63,560 bases of DNA from a virus, in IMG/VR virus record IMGVR_UViG_3300030382_003361, positions 1 through 63,560 of that record; one strand, written 5' to 3'. Position numbers and translations under genes: made by a program. This document shows positions 48,177 through 57,500 of the stretch, piece after piece. The first letter of the stretch is position 1, and each line of letters opens with the position of its first letter. A model generated the notes under the pieces. That model saw only the letters and a list, made by a program, of their open reading frames with translations, had not been told where the DNA came from and ran no database searches.

Positions 48177-50345
48177 ATGCCTTGTGGAACTTTAGGAACC
48201 TACTTTTTTGACGGAACAAGCTTTAGCGGAGCTACAGCCGTCTATACTACCAGCGCTTTAACTACTCCCGCACCTGATGGGTATTACTCTCAGGGAGGAT
48301 TATACCGTCAACAATTCGGGGGATTATTAGGTCCGGTTGTCCCGTGCCCTGCATGTACTATTGACTGTGGAGACCCTATTTTAGGACAAGGAAATCACGG
48401 AAAATATATACTTAATTTACAGTTAGGGTCTACTCCAGGGGCGGCAATTATTACTTTTAACGTAGGAGCTCCAGGCGTAGAATTAGCTGTGCCTGATGGA
48501 TGTACGTGGTTTTATGAAGACGCTGCAGGAACTCCAATCGCAGCTTCAGAATACTCTTCTTTAGTGGGAGGTTATCAAGAAGGTTTAATTGGATGTCAAT
48601 CAGGCTATCCCGCCAGCTGGTATTATTGTAACGGAGGAAATACTATTCAAACCAACATAGGATTCCCTTATGCAAATAGCGGAACAGAGTATACTTACAC
48701 TTCAGGCGCTTGGGCTGTAACGGGAGTCGCTACCATTGGGCCTTATGATGGTATAGTCGCTCCGGCTACACCCGGACAATCTACTTTGTTAGATTGGAAT
48801 TGTACTAATAATTGCGTAGCAGACGTAGCTAACTGTTGTGGTGCTGGAAATTGTGTAGGGTGTGGAATTGCTATTCCAGAATGTACTCCAGGAACTCCTA
48901 TAGCTCCTAATTTGCCTACCGGAACAAACTGGCCACAATGTGGAAATGAGTCGCGAAATGCGGTAATGGTCGTACCTTCTCCCCCTGGAGTCACCAATAC
49001 AGTACTAACAATAGAAGTGGAGGCTCCTTGTGCGGGCACGTGGTGGGCTATTGATGTTCAGTGCCCCGAAGAGCTTACTGCTATACCTTCATCTACGATC
49101 GTTACATCAGGGCCTGTTTGCGATGCCGTTATTACGACGGAGTATTATCATGTCCCTGTGGATGCTTGGGGCAATACTAATCCTAATTCAGGATATGATG
49201 CAGCGCAAGATTTTAATCCGGGAAATGGGGTTGTGGCAGCGGGACAAGCTAAAGGAACATTAGGATGGCATGATTGGATATTTGTAGATAAATATGGAGT
49301 AACTCCTCTTCCGGCTGGAAACTATAAAATGGAGTCTCCAGCAGGATCAGGTACTTATTGGGATGTAAAAGTAGGTATAAATTCTTATGATAGCTGTGAT
49401 CCCTCTTGTAACCCTCCTTTTGCACAATTTCCTCATGCAACCTACCCGCCTACAGGGCCGGTTCAAGACGGAATAGTAGACTCTATGTGCGAATGCCTTC
49501 CACCAGCACCATGCGCCACTCCAATTCCAGGAGCTGGCGGCACGGGAGAGTATTTCTTAAATATCGATTTAGGGGCAACACAAGGGGCTGCTATTGTTAA
49601 ATTTGATCCAATGGCTGTTCCGGACAGATGTGAATGGACGTATGACGGGACGACAGCATCTTATTATTCTCAAAATAATGTACTTAACCCGTCTACCGGT
49701 GATGGATATTTAGAAGGGCTTATTGGCACAATTGGATCGGGAGGGGGATGTACTCCTGCTCAAACTAACGCGGGAACTACTCCTTCTACCTCTTCTGCAG
49801 GAACTATATGGAATTGGAACGGAACTACTTTTATTAACACTCTTACGCCGACCACTATAGGTCCTTATGGAGCGATAATGACAGGGGTTAACGCAACTTC
49901 TTTAACAGCCGCAGCGCCAGCAGGAACAGGAGCTTTCGGACCTCCAATGAGGCAATGGCCTTGTATGGTTATTCCGAAACCTAATGCTTCTCCACAAATA
50001 GCCAATATAATAATAGATGGGCCTTGTGGAGGAACAGCATGGAATGTTCAGGTAATTTGCCCTGGGCCGCTTCCAAGTGTTCCTGTAAATATTGTAAGCA
50101 CGAGTTGCGCAGGGCCTTTCGATGGGGAGATGTTTTTTGCAGATGTAAACTCGGCAACACCTCATTCTTCGACACTAATTGGCTCTAATGATTGGGTGTT
50201 TGAAGATGAAAATGCTGAGACTCCTTATCCTGCAGGGACTTATACTATAGATAATGGAGGTGGAGTGATAGCGTGTGTTGTAATAGCAAATTATGCAGGA
50301 GGAAGCATAGTGCATCAGTATTCATTATGCGCGGGAAGTTGTTAA
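48177..50345 (+). CDS. Cys-rich adhesin-like virion protein with internal duplication
   Basis: The 722-residue protein contains two long repeats. GKYILNLQLGSTPGAAIITF near 75 matches GEYFLNIDLGATQGAAIVKF near 460, and WAIDVQCPEELTAIPSSTIV matches WNVQVICPGPLPSVPVNIVS. Each repeat carries several Cys and a beta-rich domain. It follows the nozzle gene and shares its C-terminal unit (NDWVFEDENAETPYPAGTY compared with KNWIEIG). It is likely part of the receptor-binding apparatus. The many cysteines suggest disulfides or metal sites. Confidence 0.7.
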   Translation: MPCGTLGTYFFDGTSFSGATAVYTTSALTTPAPDGYYSQGGLYRQQFGGLLGPVVPCPACTIDCGDPILGQGNHGKYILNLQLGSTPGAAIITFNVGAPGVELAVPDGCTWFYEDAAGTPIAASEYSSLVGGYQEGLIGCQSGYPASWYYCNGGNTIQTNIGFPYANSGTEYTYTSGAWAVTGVATIGPYDGIVAPATPGQSTLLDWNCTNNCVADVANCCGAGNCVGCGIAIPECTPGTPIAPNLPTGTNWPQCGNESRNAVMVVPSPPGVTNTVLTIEVEAPCAGTWWAIDVQCPEELTAIPSSTIVTSGPVCDAVITTEYYHVPVDAWGNTNPNSGYDAAQDFNPGNGVVAAGQAKGTLGWHDWIFVDKYGVTPLPAGNYKMESPAGSGTYWDVKVGINSYDSCDPSCNPPFAQFPHATYPPTGPVQDGIVDSMCECLPPAPCATPIPGAGGTGEYFLNIDLGATQGAAIVKFDPMAVPDRCEWTYDGTTASYYSQNNVLNPSTGDGYLEGLIGTIGSGGGCTPAQTNAGTTPSTSSAGTIWNWNGTTFINTLTPTTIGPYGAIMTGVNATSLTAAAPAGTGAFGPPMRQWPCMVIPKPNASPQIANIIIDGPCGGTAWNVQVICPGPLPSVPVNIVSTSCAGPFDGEMFFADVNSATPHSSTLIGSNDWVFEDENAETPYPAGTYTIDNGGGVIACVVIANYAGGSIVHQYSLCAGSC

Positions 50346-50363
50346 GAAAAAAAATATAAAATT

Positions 50364-51164
50364 ATGCCTTATAGCGAATGTAAAACATTATCATATAGCG
50401 AAGAAGCCAAGGGTTGGCCTTCTTTTTATTCTTTTTGTGCGGACTGGATGCTCGGTATGAATAGTTATTTTTATACTTGGAGTGGAGGAAATTTATGGAG
50501 ACATAATACTAATCCTCTTCGAAACTCTTATTATGGAACGCTTTATCCATCCACTATTACAGGAGTATTTAACGTAGAACCTCAAACTATTAAGCTTTTT
50601 AAAACCATGAGTTTTGAAAGTGATGATAATTGGGCGTGCACCAATTTAACTACTGACTTAGCCAATGGCTCTATGCTTAACACTTGGTTTGTAGAAAAAG
50701 AAGGGGAGTGGTTTACTTTCTTAAGAGAAAACGCGGGCACATTAGATTGGAGAGATAGATCGGCTAATGGAATTGGAGCGGCTAATACCGTGAGTGGGCC
50801 AGTTAACGCTACAGTAATAGATTTTACGGTAGACGTAGGCACTCTTATAAAAGGGCGAACTCCACCAGATATAGGAGATGCGGTATATTTTGGAAATATC
50901 CCTACTTTTGCTGGTTTTGCAACAGCGGTAGTTCCTTTTCAAACAACGGATCCTTTAGGAGTAGTAACTTTAGCTTCTATTACTGTAGACTGTACCACAG
51001 GGGTAGTTCCTGCTCCAACGGACTTTATTTTATTTATTAAAGATGCTGTAGCAGAATCCCACGGAGCCCGCGGATATTTTATGGAATTTACCTTGGAAAA
51101 TAATAATACCAACCCTGTTGAACTGTTTGCGGTAGGGAGTAGTGTAATGAAAAGTTATCCATAG
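50364..51164 (+). CDS. Tail-tip virion protein with inserted beta-domain
   Basis: This 266-residue protein opens with SYSEEAKGWPSFYSFCADWM (10-29) and FYTWSGGNLWRHNTNPLRNS (36-55). The pattern is seen in virion proteins encoded just after the nozzle in related phages. Residues about 144-226 form the recurring beta-domain (IGDAVYFGNIPTFAGFATAV...FILFIKDA). The final part returns to the flanking fold. It is likely to cap or decorate the tail tip. Confidence 0.65.
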   Translation: MPYSECKTLSYSEEAKGWPSFYSFCADWMLGMNSYFYTWSGGNLWRHNTNPLRNSYYGTLYPSTITGVFNVEPQTIKLFKTMSFESDDNWACTNLTTDLANGSMLNTWFVEKEGEWFTFLRENAGTLDWRDRSANGIGAANTVSGPVNATVIDFTVDVGTLIKGRTPPDIGDAVYFGNIPTFAGFATAVVPFQTTDPLGVVTLASITVDCTTGVVPAPTDFILFIKDAVAESHGARGYFMEFTLENNNTNPVELFAVGSSVMKSYP

Positions 51165-51171
51165 ATTTTAC

Positions 51172-51179
51172 TATCTTTG
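51172..51179 (+). promoter_or_regulatory. TATCTTTG promoter giving a leaderless transcript
   Basis: TATCTTTG ends five bases before the ATG at 51185, so the predicted start is at or next to the start codon. It opens the GNAT and internal-protein operon. Confidence 0.65.
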
Positions 51180-51184
51180 CATAA

Positions 51185-51595
51185 ATGAAATTAAATGTAC
51201 TTCCTTTAACCGAAACTGATTACGAAGAGATTCTATGTCAGTGGTGGAAAGACTGGAGATGGACACCTCCTTCAAGAGATTTTTTGCCGGATAATGGTAC
51301 AGGAGGATTTATGGTGTATGATGATACAACGCCAATTTGTGCAGGGTTTATGTATTTAACAAACTCGAAGGCGGTATGGTGTGATTGGATTATATCGAAT
51401 TTTAGATATAAAGACAAGCAAAAACGAAGAGACGCTTTATTATTATTAGTACGTACTATAAGTAATTTAGCAGAAGATTTGGATAAAAAATTTATTTACG
51501 CATTGATAAAAAATAAACCTTTGGTTGACGTGTACAAAAAAGTGGGTTTTGTAGAAGCAAGCACTTACACTCATGAAATGATAAAAACGATTTAA
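51185..51595 (+). CDS. GNAT-family acetyltransferase
   Basis: The 136-residue protein has the acetyltransferase plan: ETDYEEILCQWWKDW, strand ICAGFMYLTNSKAVWCDWII (50-69), a helix with RRDALLLLVRTISNLAEDL, and a C-terminal KKVGFVEASTYTHEM strand. Similar GNAT proteins are common beside tail genes in marine phages. It may acetylate a host or virion protein. The usual Q/R-x-x-G-x-G/A loop is replaced by YKDKQKRRDA, so activity is unproven. Confidence 0.68.
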   Translation: MKLNVLPLTETDYEEILCQWWKDWRWTPPSRDFLPDNGTGGFMVYDDTTPICAGFMYLTNSKAVWCDWIISNFRYKDKQKRRDALLLLVRTISNLAEDLDKKFIYALIKNKPLVDVYKKVGFVEASTYTHEMIKTI

Positions 51596-51597
51596 TT

Positions 51598-52368
51598 ATG
51601 GCAGTAGTAACCGCAGCGGTAGTAGGTATAGGGACAGGAATATATTCCGCCTATAGTTCTTTCGATAATGCCGCTAAACAAAAACAAGCAGCAGAAGACG
51701 CAGATAGAGAGGCAAAAAAATTAATGAACGACGCTAAGAAAAAAGCTGAAAAAGATCATTATGAAGGTTTAGCCGTTCCATTAGATGCTTATGATGCCGA
51801 ATTTGAAAACATTTTAGCTGGTCAACAACAATCAGTAGAAGCCTTGCAAGAAGGTGATGCGAGAGCGTTAGCATCTGGAGTAGGTAGAGTGGGGGCCGCA
51901 CAACAAGAAGCTACCGAAGAGCAGCGGATAGCTATGGGACAAGATATATATAATTTAGATGTCCAGAAAGCAGAGTCAAAAGACGCTATCAATCAGCAGT
52001 TAATTGAAATGGATGCGGCTGGTGCAAGAGAGCAAAACCTCCGAGCGAGAGAATCCGAACAAGCAAGACAGCAATCTATTCAACAAGGGGTTCAGGCTGT
52101 AGGGCAAACCTTACAATCTGCAGCGAGCCTTGTCCCATTATATAGTCAAAATCGAGCTACCAGAAGAGGAGCAAAAATGGGAGAACAGTTTTCCGACCAG
52201 GGCGTAGGTGAAGGTAAATTTAGAACTAAAGAAGAGTTCCAGTCTGCTTTAGGAGAAAAATATGCGAGTGGAGATATTACTAAACAAATGTATAGAGGAT
52301 TTAAGAAAAACCCATCTTCGTTTAGTTATGAGGCAATTTTTGGCAAAGATTTTGATCCCTATAAATAA
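51598..52368 (+). CDS. Internal virion protein with coiled coil (ejection protein)
   Basis: This 256-residue protein has a short hydrophobic N-terminus (VVTAAVVGIGTGIYSAYSSF), then long Gln/Glu/Ala-rich helices and a basic C-terminus. Helical proteins with such an N-terminal hydrophobic segment are typical of podoviral ejection proteins packed in the head. It leads a three-gene run of growing size, like T7 gp14-15-16. It is assigned by composition and synteny. Confidence 0.62.
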   Translation: MAVVTAAVVGIGTGIYSAYSSFDNAAKQKQAAEDADREAKKLMNDAKKKAEKDHYEGLAVPLDAYDAEFENILAGQQQSVEALQEGDARALASGVGRVGAAQQEATEEQRIAMGQDIYNLDVQKAESKDAINQQLIEMDAAGAREQNLRARESEQARQQSIQQGVQAVGQTLQSAASLVPLYSQNRATRRGAKMGEQFSDQGVGEGKFRTKEEFQSALGEKYASGDITKQMYRGFKKNPSSFSYEAIFGKDFDPYK

Positions 52369-52374
52369 ATATAT

Positions 52375-54570
52375 ATGGCAAAAGGAATTGTAAATTACAC
52401 CCCCCGAGGACCTGCATCAACTAAAAAAGATATTGACTTTGATGTTTACGCAGAAAGAGATGTTACTAAAAGTCAAGTAAATTGGGCGGATGTAGCTAAA
52501 AATATTACAGGAGAACTCGAAACTATTCGAGACGATAGGCAGGGTAGGAAAGCTGAAATCCAAAAAGCTACCGATGAGTCGATGACCCAGTTGGATGATA
52601 TGGGCAAGTATGATAATCAAACACTCATGGATTTGGTTGTAGATGGTTCAAATTTTGCCGCTAATAGTATGAACACCCAGAAAAAACTTATGGAAAAAGG
52701 GTTGATAAAACCCCATGACTATACTAAATTTACTCAAAATGTAAGCTCTGGATTTAAAACGTTCAAGGCTACAGCCGAGGGTTGGGATAAGGATTTTGCA
52801 GAATATACTAAAAGAACAGAAGATGGAACAAATAGTAGTTTAGAAGTGTATTTAGCTAAACAAGTAGAATCCTTTGGTAACATTAATGATATGCAATTAT
52901 ACACCAATCCACAAACAGGAAATATGGCGTTAGCCTCTACTTATGTGGATGATAATGGAATAACGCGTATAAATGAAGACCCTAATAGTCATATTAGTAT
53001 GCAAAGGCTGAATGCACTAAGTAAACAAAGAATAGATAAAGTAAATGTAGGGGAAGTGTCTAAAGTGTATAGCGCTGAATTAGGAACATGGATAACAGCA
53101 GCTTACGATGCGAGTGATAAATCCGTGACCTCGATTGAAGATATAAGAAGGGGTAAAGATTTTCAGGATCTATTAGAAGTAAAGGCTAACCAAGCTATAG
53201 CAAACCCTACCCATGCTGGTAGTATCTTAGCGGATAATAATTTAATGACATCAGATGGAGAAAAATATAGAGGGGGATCTCAGGAGGAGTTTGACCAATG
53301 GGCAAAAGACCATCCTGGAACAGAGAAGATTCAAGTACCGCCTTTGGCTGATGAAACCGAAGGAAATGCTTTTAGGCAATGGGTTAATGATACTTACCCT
53401 GAGAAAGCTACAGAATTTGACTTAGATGCCACAGGAGCTCATGATAATGAATTTATCAAAAAGGCTTATGAGTCATTAGGAGAAGAATACGCCCGAGATG
53501 TATTAGGTATTGAACCTACCGTAGGGGGAGTAGAGAATCCTATTATTGTTATGGAGTATGACCAAAAAACCCAAAGAAAAATTCCAAAGTTAACTGAGAA
53601 CCAAGAAAAAGTAGCCAAAGATTTTGTGAAGTCGGCTATTGAAGGACACTTGCCGCATATAGAAAAAGTACAGCAAGGGAAATTCCCTCCTGCTAAAAGA
53701 GCGCCAACTGCGATTAGTTATGGACAAGAAAAAGAAGAAAAGGTACATACCAGCTTAGTAACCGAATATGACCTTATATTAAGTTCAGATAATCCAGATG
53801 AAATAAACAGATATTTAGATCGTAGAATTAGCGAAAAAAATAAAGCTATCAATACTTATAATGCAGACAATGAAGATGACCAACAGGCTACTATTGAAAA
53901 TAGAGAGGTAACGACAAATGATGCAGGTAATCAGGTAATCCGATTCACTCTCTCCGATGGCACAACAGTAGATGTGGATAGAAGCTTAAGTTATACCGAC
54001 CAAATGGTTCAATTAGACGAAGCATTAAACCCAGAAGGAACTCTTAATTTATCCGAAATTGAAGACGCTGCAAAAAAGATGGAGATTGACATGAATAAGG
54101 AGGGTAGTAAGTATGAAACCGATGGAAAAGTGAAGGTATCAAAATCTCAATTCAAGCAGCCTGATTATAGCCAGCCAAAAATGGTAGGAGGAAAAGTTCA
54201 AACTGCTGACGCATATATACAGAGCGAACTGGGAGCAACCCTTGAGGTAGGAAGTGATAGTGATAATCAAATAAAACAAGTCTTCTCTGAAGCAACAACT
54301 GGATATCTGCCTTCTGACTTTAAAAAATTAATGGCTGAAAACGGAACATCTCTTAAAGTTAAATATGAAGGACGTGGGGCACGAACAGATGTAATGACCA
54401 TGAGTTTAAATGGTATAACGATAACACTTAAGCCACGAAAGACTAATAAATCCGCCACACTATGGCAGACTATCATGGATGATTTAATAAAACCTGCTAT
54501 TGAGAAATCCAACAAAGAACGAGGGGGAGGAACAACGAAAAAGAACGAAGGACGCGGAAATTCAAGATAA
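52375..54570 (+). CDS. Internal virion protein
   Basis: The 731-residue protein is charged and mostly helical at the N-terminus (DVAKNITGELETIRDDRQGR), with a mixed alpha/beta C-terminal half and a basic, disordered end (KERGGGTTKKNEGRGNSR). It overlaps the giant protein gene by one base. Position and size match the middle ejection protein of podoviruses. No enzyme motif was found. Confidence 0.62.
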   Translation: MAKGIVNYTPRGPASTKKDIDFDVYAERDVTKSQVNWADVAKNITGELETIRDDRQGRKAEIQKATDESMTQLDDMGKYDNQTLMDLVVDGSNFAANSMNTQKKLMEKGLIKPHDYTKFTQNVSSGFKTFKATAEGWDKDFAEYTKRTEDGTNSSLEVYLAKQVESFGNINDMQLYTNPQTGNMALASTYVDDNGITRINEDPNSHISMQRLNALSKQRIDKVNVGEVSKVYSAELGTWITAAYDASDKSVTSIEDIRRGKDFQDLLEVKANQAIANPTHAGSILADNNLMTSDGEKYRGGSQEEFDQWAKDHPGTEKIQVPPLADETEGNAFRQWVNDTYPEKATEFDLDATGAHDNEFIKKAYESLGEEYARDVLGIEPTVGGVENPIIVMEYDQKTQRKIPKLTENQEKVAKDFVKSAIEGHLPHIEKVQQGKFPPAKRAPTAISYGQEKEEKVHTSLVTEYDLILSSDNPDEINRYLDRRISEKNKAINTYNADNEDDQQATIENREVTTNDAGNQVIRFTLSDGTTVDVDRSLSYTDQMVQLDEALNPEGTLNLSEIEDAAKKMEIDMNKEGSKYETDGKVKVSKSQFKQPDYSQPKMVGGKVQTADAYIQSELGATLEVGSDSDNQIKQVFSEATTGYLPSDFKKLMAENGTSLKVKYEGRGARTDVMTMSLNGITITLKPRKTNKSATLWQTIMDDLIKPAIEKSNKERGGGTTKKNEGRGNSR

Positions 54571-57500
54571 TGTTTGAAGATAAAACCATAGAAGAAGTAG
54601 AGCAGTTATTAGCCGACTATATAGCCACTGTAGATAATCCTGAATATGGAGGCGATATGGAGGTGATAAACTCTAAATTTCCAGAATTTCAAAATGTAGA
54701 CCCTCAGTTGTTAGAAGATTATATTGCTACTTATAATAATCCTGAATATGGGGGAAATATAGAGATTATTAATTCTAAATTTCCAGAATTTTTTGAAGGG
54801 TTAAAAAAAAAAGACGCTGGCGTGGTTACTTCGGAAACGGAAGGTATGGAATCCGTTACACCTCAAGAAGGGGAAGAAGTTATCTCATCGGATGCTTCGC
54901 AAGTAACTACAACTGAATCTCCTGAAGGAGAAGTAACCGAAGATGTTACTCTCGAATCACAAACCGTTATTCCTGAAGATGAAGATGAGGAGGAGATTGA
55001 AGGAATGGAAACCTATGTCAGTCCTTATGCGACAGGTGAGGGAGAAAAAAATACCTGGATAGAAGACTTCGCAGGTAAAAATGAGTTAACAGATTTTTTT
55101 GGAGATATATATAGAAGCTGGGATGCAGGCCAAGCTCAAGGAGGTAGTATAGATGAAAGTTTAGAGTTATGGGCAAAAGGAGATAACGCTACAGACGAAG
55201 ATATTGAAGCTTTTTTAGCAGCGCAAGAGCGTATGCAGTCCAAAGGAGAGTCCGATGAAATGCGTGACTTTAATAAAATATATCAAGCAGAAGATGGAGG
55301 TTGGTGGGGATTTATTAAAGGGGTAGCCGCTAACCCTACCGTTATTCCTCAACTTTTTACATCTTCAGTAAGCGCTATGGTTAATCCAGCTGTCTTAGCA
55401 GCAGGGGCAGGAGGAGCAGCAGTAGGAGCAGGGATTGGATCAACAGGGTTTAGCGCAGGACCCTTAGGAGTATTTACTACTGCAGGAGGAGCTATTGCGG
55501 GAGGAATGGGCGCTATGGGTGCAACTTTAGAAACAGGATTAACATTTTCTGAACTACTTTTAGAAGAGTTAGGAGATAAACCTATGACTAAAGAGAATGT
55601 AAGAAAAGTTTTACAAGACCCGGAGGCTATGGCCAGTATCAGAAGAAAAGCTTTAGGAAGAGGATTAACTATTGGGGCGGTAGATGCAATCTCAGCAGGA
55701 GTTGCGAGTAAAGTCACTGCGGGAACTATTAAGGCGGTTAGAAAAGGGAAGAAAGTAAAAAAATTAGCAACGATGGCAGGAACGGCTGCTGGAGGAACAG
55801 TAGAGGCGGTAGGGGGATCTACAGGAGAAGTGGCTGGTAGGTTAGTTGCAGGACAAGAAATGGATGTGGCTGAAATTGGTTTTGAAGGAATAGCTGGAAC
55901 AGCAACCGCACCACTTACCATAGGGTATGGTATATATAAAGCTAACCGTGGACCTGTATCAAAAGCGCAAATAGAAGATATACTGGACAATGGATCAGAC
56001 GAAGATATTGCTGGGGTAAACTTAGAAATAATCAATGACCCTGAATTAAAACAAAGAGCTGCAGATGCTAAGGAAAATATAAAAACAGAAACACGATTAC
56101 GAGGGGAATTTGAGGAGGCGGGAATTACCGATGAAAATGATATAAATGAATTACTGGATTTAGAAAAACAAAAAGAAAAATTAGAAGGAGCTACCTCTGA
56201 GACAGCAAAAAATCGAGTAAAACAGATTGTTGATCAAATAGAGGCAGTTATACAAAAAGGAGCTTTCAGAAAGAAAGCAGTGGAAGAGACTACGGAGCAA
56301 ACTACTGAAGAAACGATTGAAACCCAGAGAGAAGAAGAATTAGAAGAGCATATAGATAAATTTTTTACTGAAGATAAAGAGACTGGTAATAGAGTAGGGC
56401 CAAATCCTGATACTCAACCTGAATTATACAATGAAGAAATTAAGAAGAGGGATGATATTAATAAGAAATATGATGAATTATTAACCGAAAAAAAGAAACA
56501 AGATGCCATTCAAAAGCAAAGCACAGAAACGCTGGATGTTCAAGAACAAACCCCAGATGGCCAAAGAGTGGGCGAACGAGACGCCCCAGTGGCTGAGGTT
56601 ACCCGAGAGAGTGAAACGGAAATTGAAACCGATACTCAACCGCCAACGCAAGAGGAAGTAGCTGTTCAAGAGGAAGCTAAAGATTTACAAACATTATTAG
56701 AAGAACAAGAAACAGTTCCTACTCCAGAAGCTGAAGTCACAACCCAAGAAACAGCAGTAGAAGTAGACACCGAGGCAGGAACAGTAGGCGTAACACGAAG
56801 CGATGGAACAAAAGTGGTATTAAAAGGATCAAGTGTCGCTCCTAATGTACAGATTACTGAACAAACTACTGAACAGACAAAAACAGGAAAGATTGGAAAT
56901 ATTTTAGTAGCCAAAGCGAAGAATGCAGGGAAGGCAATAGCTAAATTATTACCTGGCGCAAATATTGTTATTCATGCCACAGAAAAAGCCTATAACCAAG
57001 CGGTTGCTGAGAACGCAAAAGGATCAAGGGGTGCTTATTCAGGAAACACTAATACTATCCATATTAACGCTAATAAGGCTAATGCTAAAACCCTAACACA
57101 TGAAGTTTTTCACGCTATCCTTAAAAATAAACTAAAGTCAGAGGTAAATATACAGGCGGTAACTAAACGAATGGTGAATGCTGTTTCAAAAAGCCTAAAG
57201 AATAGACCTAAATTAAAAGCAATGTTGGATAAATACGCTTCTAATTTTGCAGAAAATCTTCAGAGCGAAGAAAAATTAGCGGAATTAGTAGGAGCTTTAG
57301 CTGACGATTTTACTAAATTAGATGCTCCTACCAGAAGTCTCGTAAAGCGATGGTTAGATAAAATAGCACAAACTTTTGGCATTACTACTGAAACTCAATC
57401 TGTTCAAGATACTATTGACCTTTTAAATACTATTGCGGAAAAAGTATCTACAGGACAAGAGGTTACAAAAAAAGATGTGAAGAGTGTTAAAAAAAGAAAA

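Noticed and set aside
55349-56035. 228-codon ORF on the minus strand
   Set aside because: It lies opposite the Gly/Ala-rich part of the giant protein gene, and the biased codons there leave the reverse frame open.
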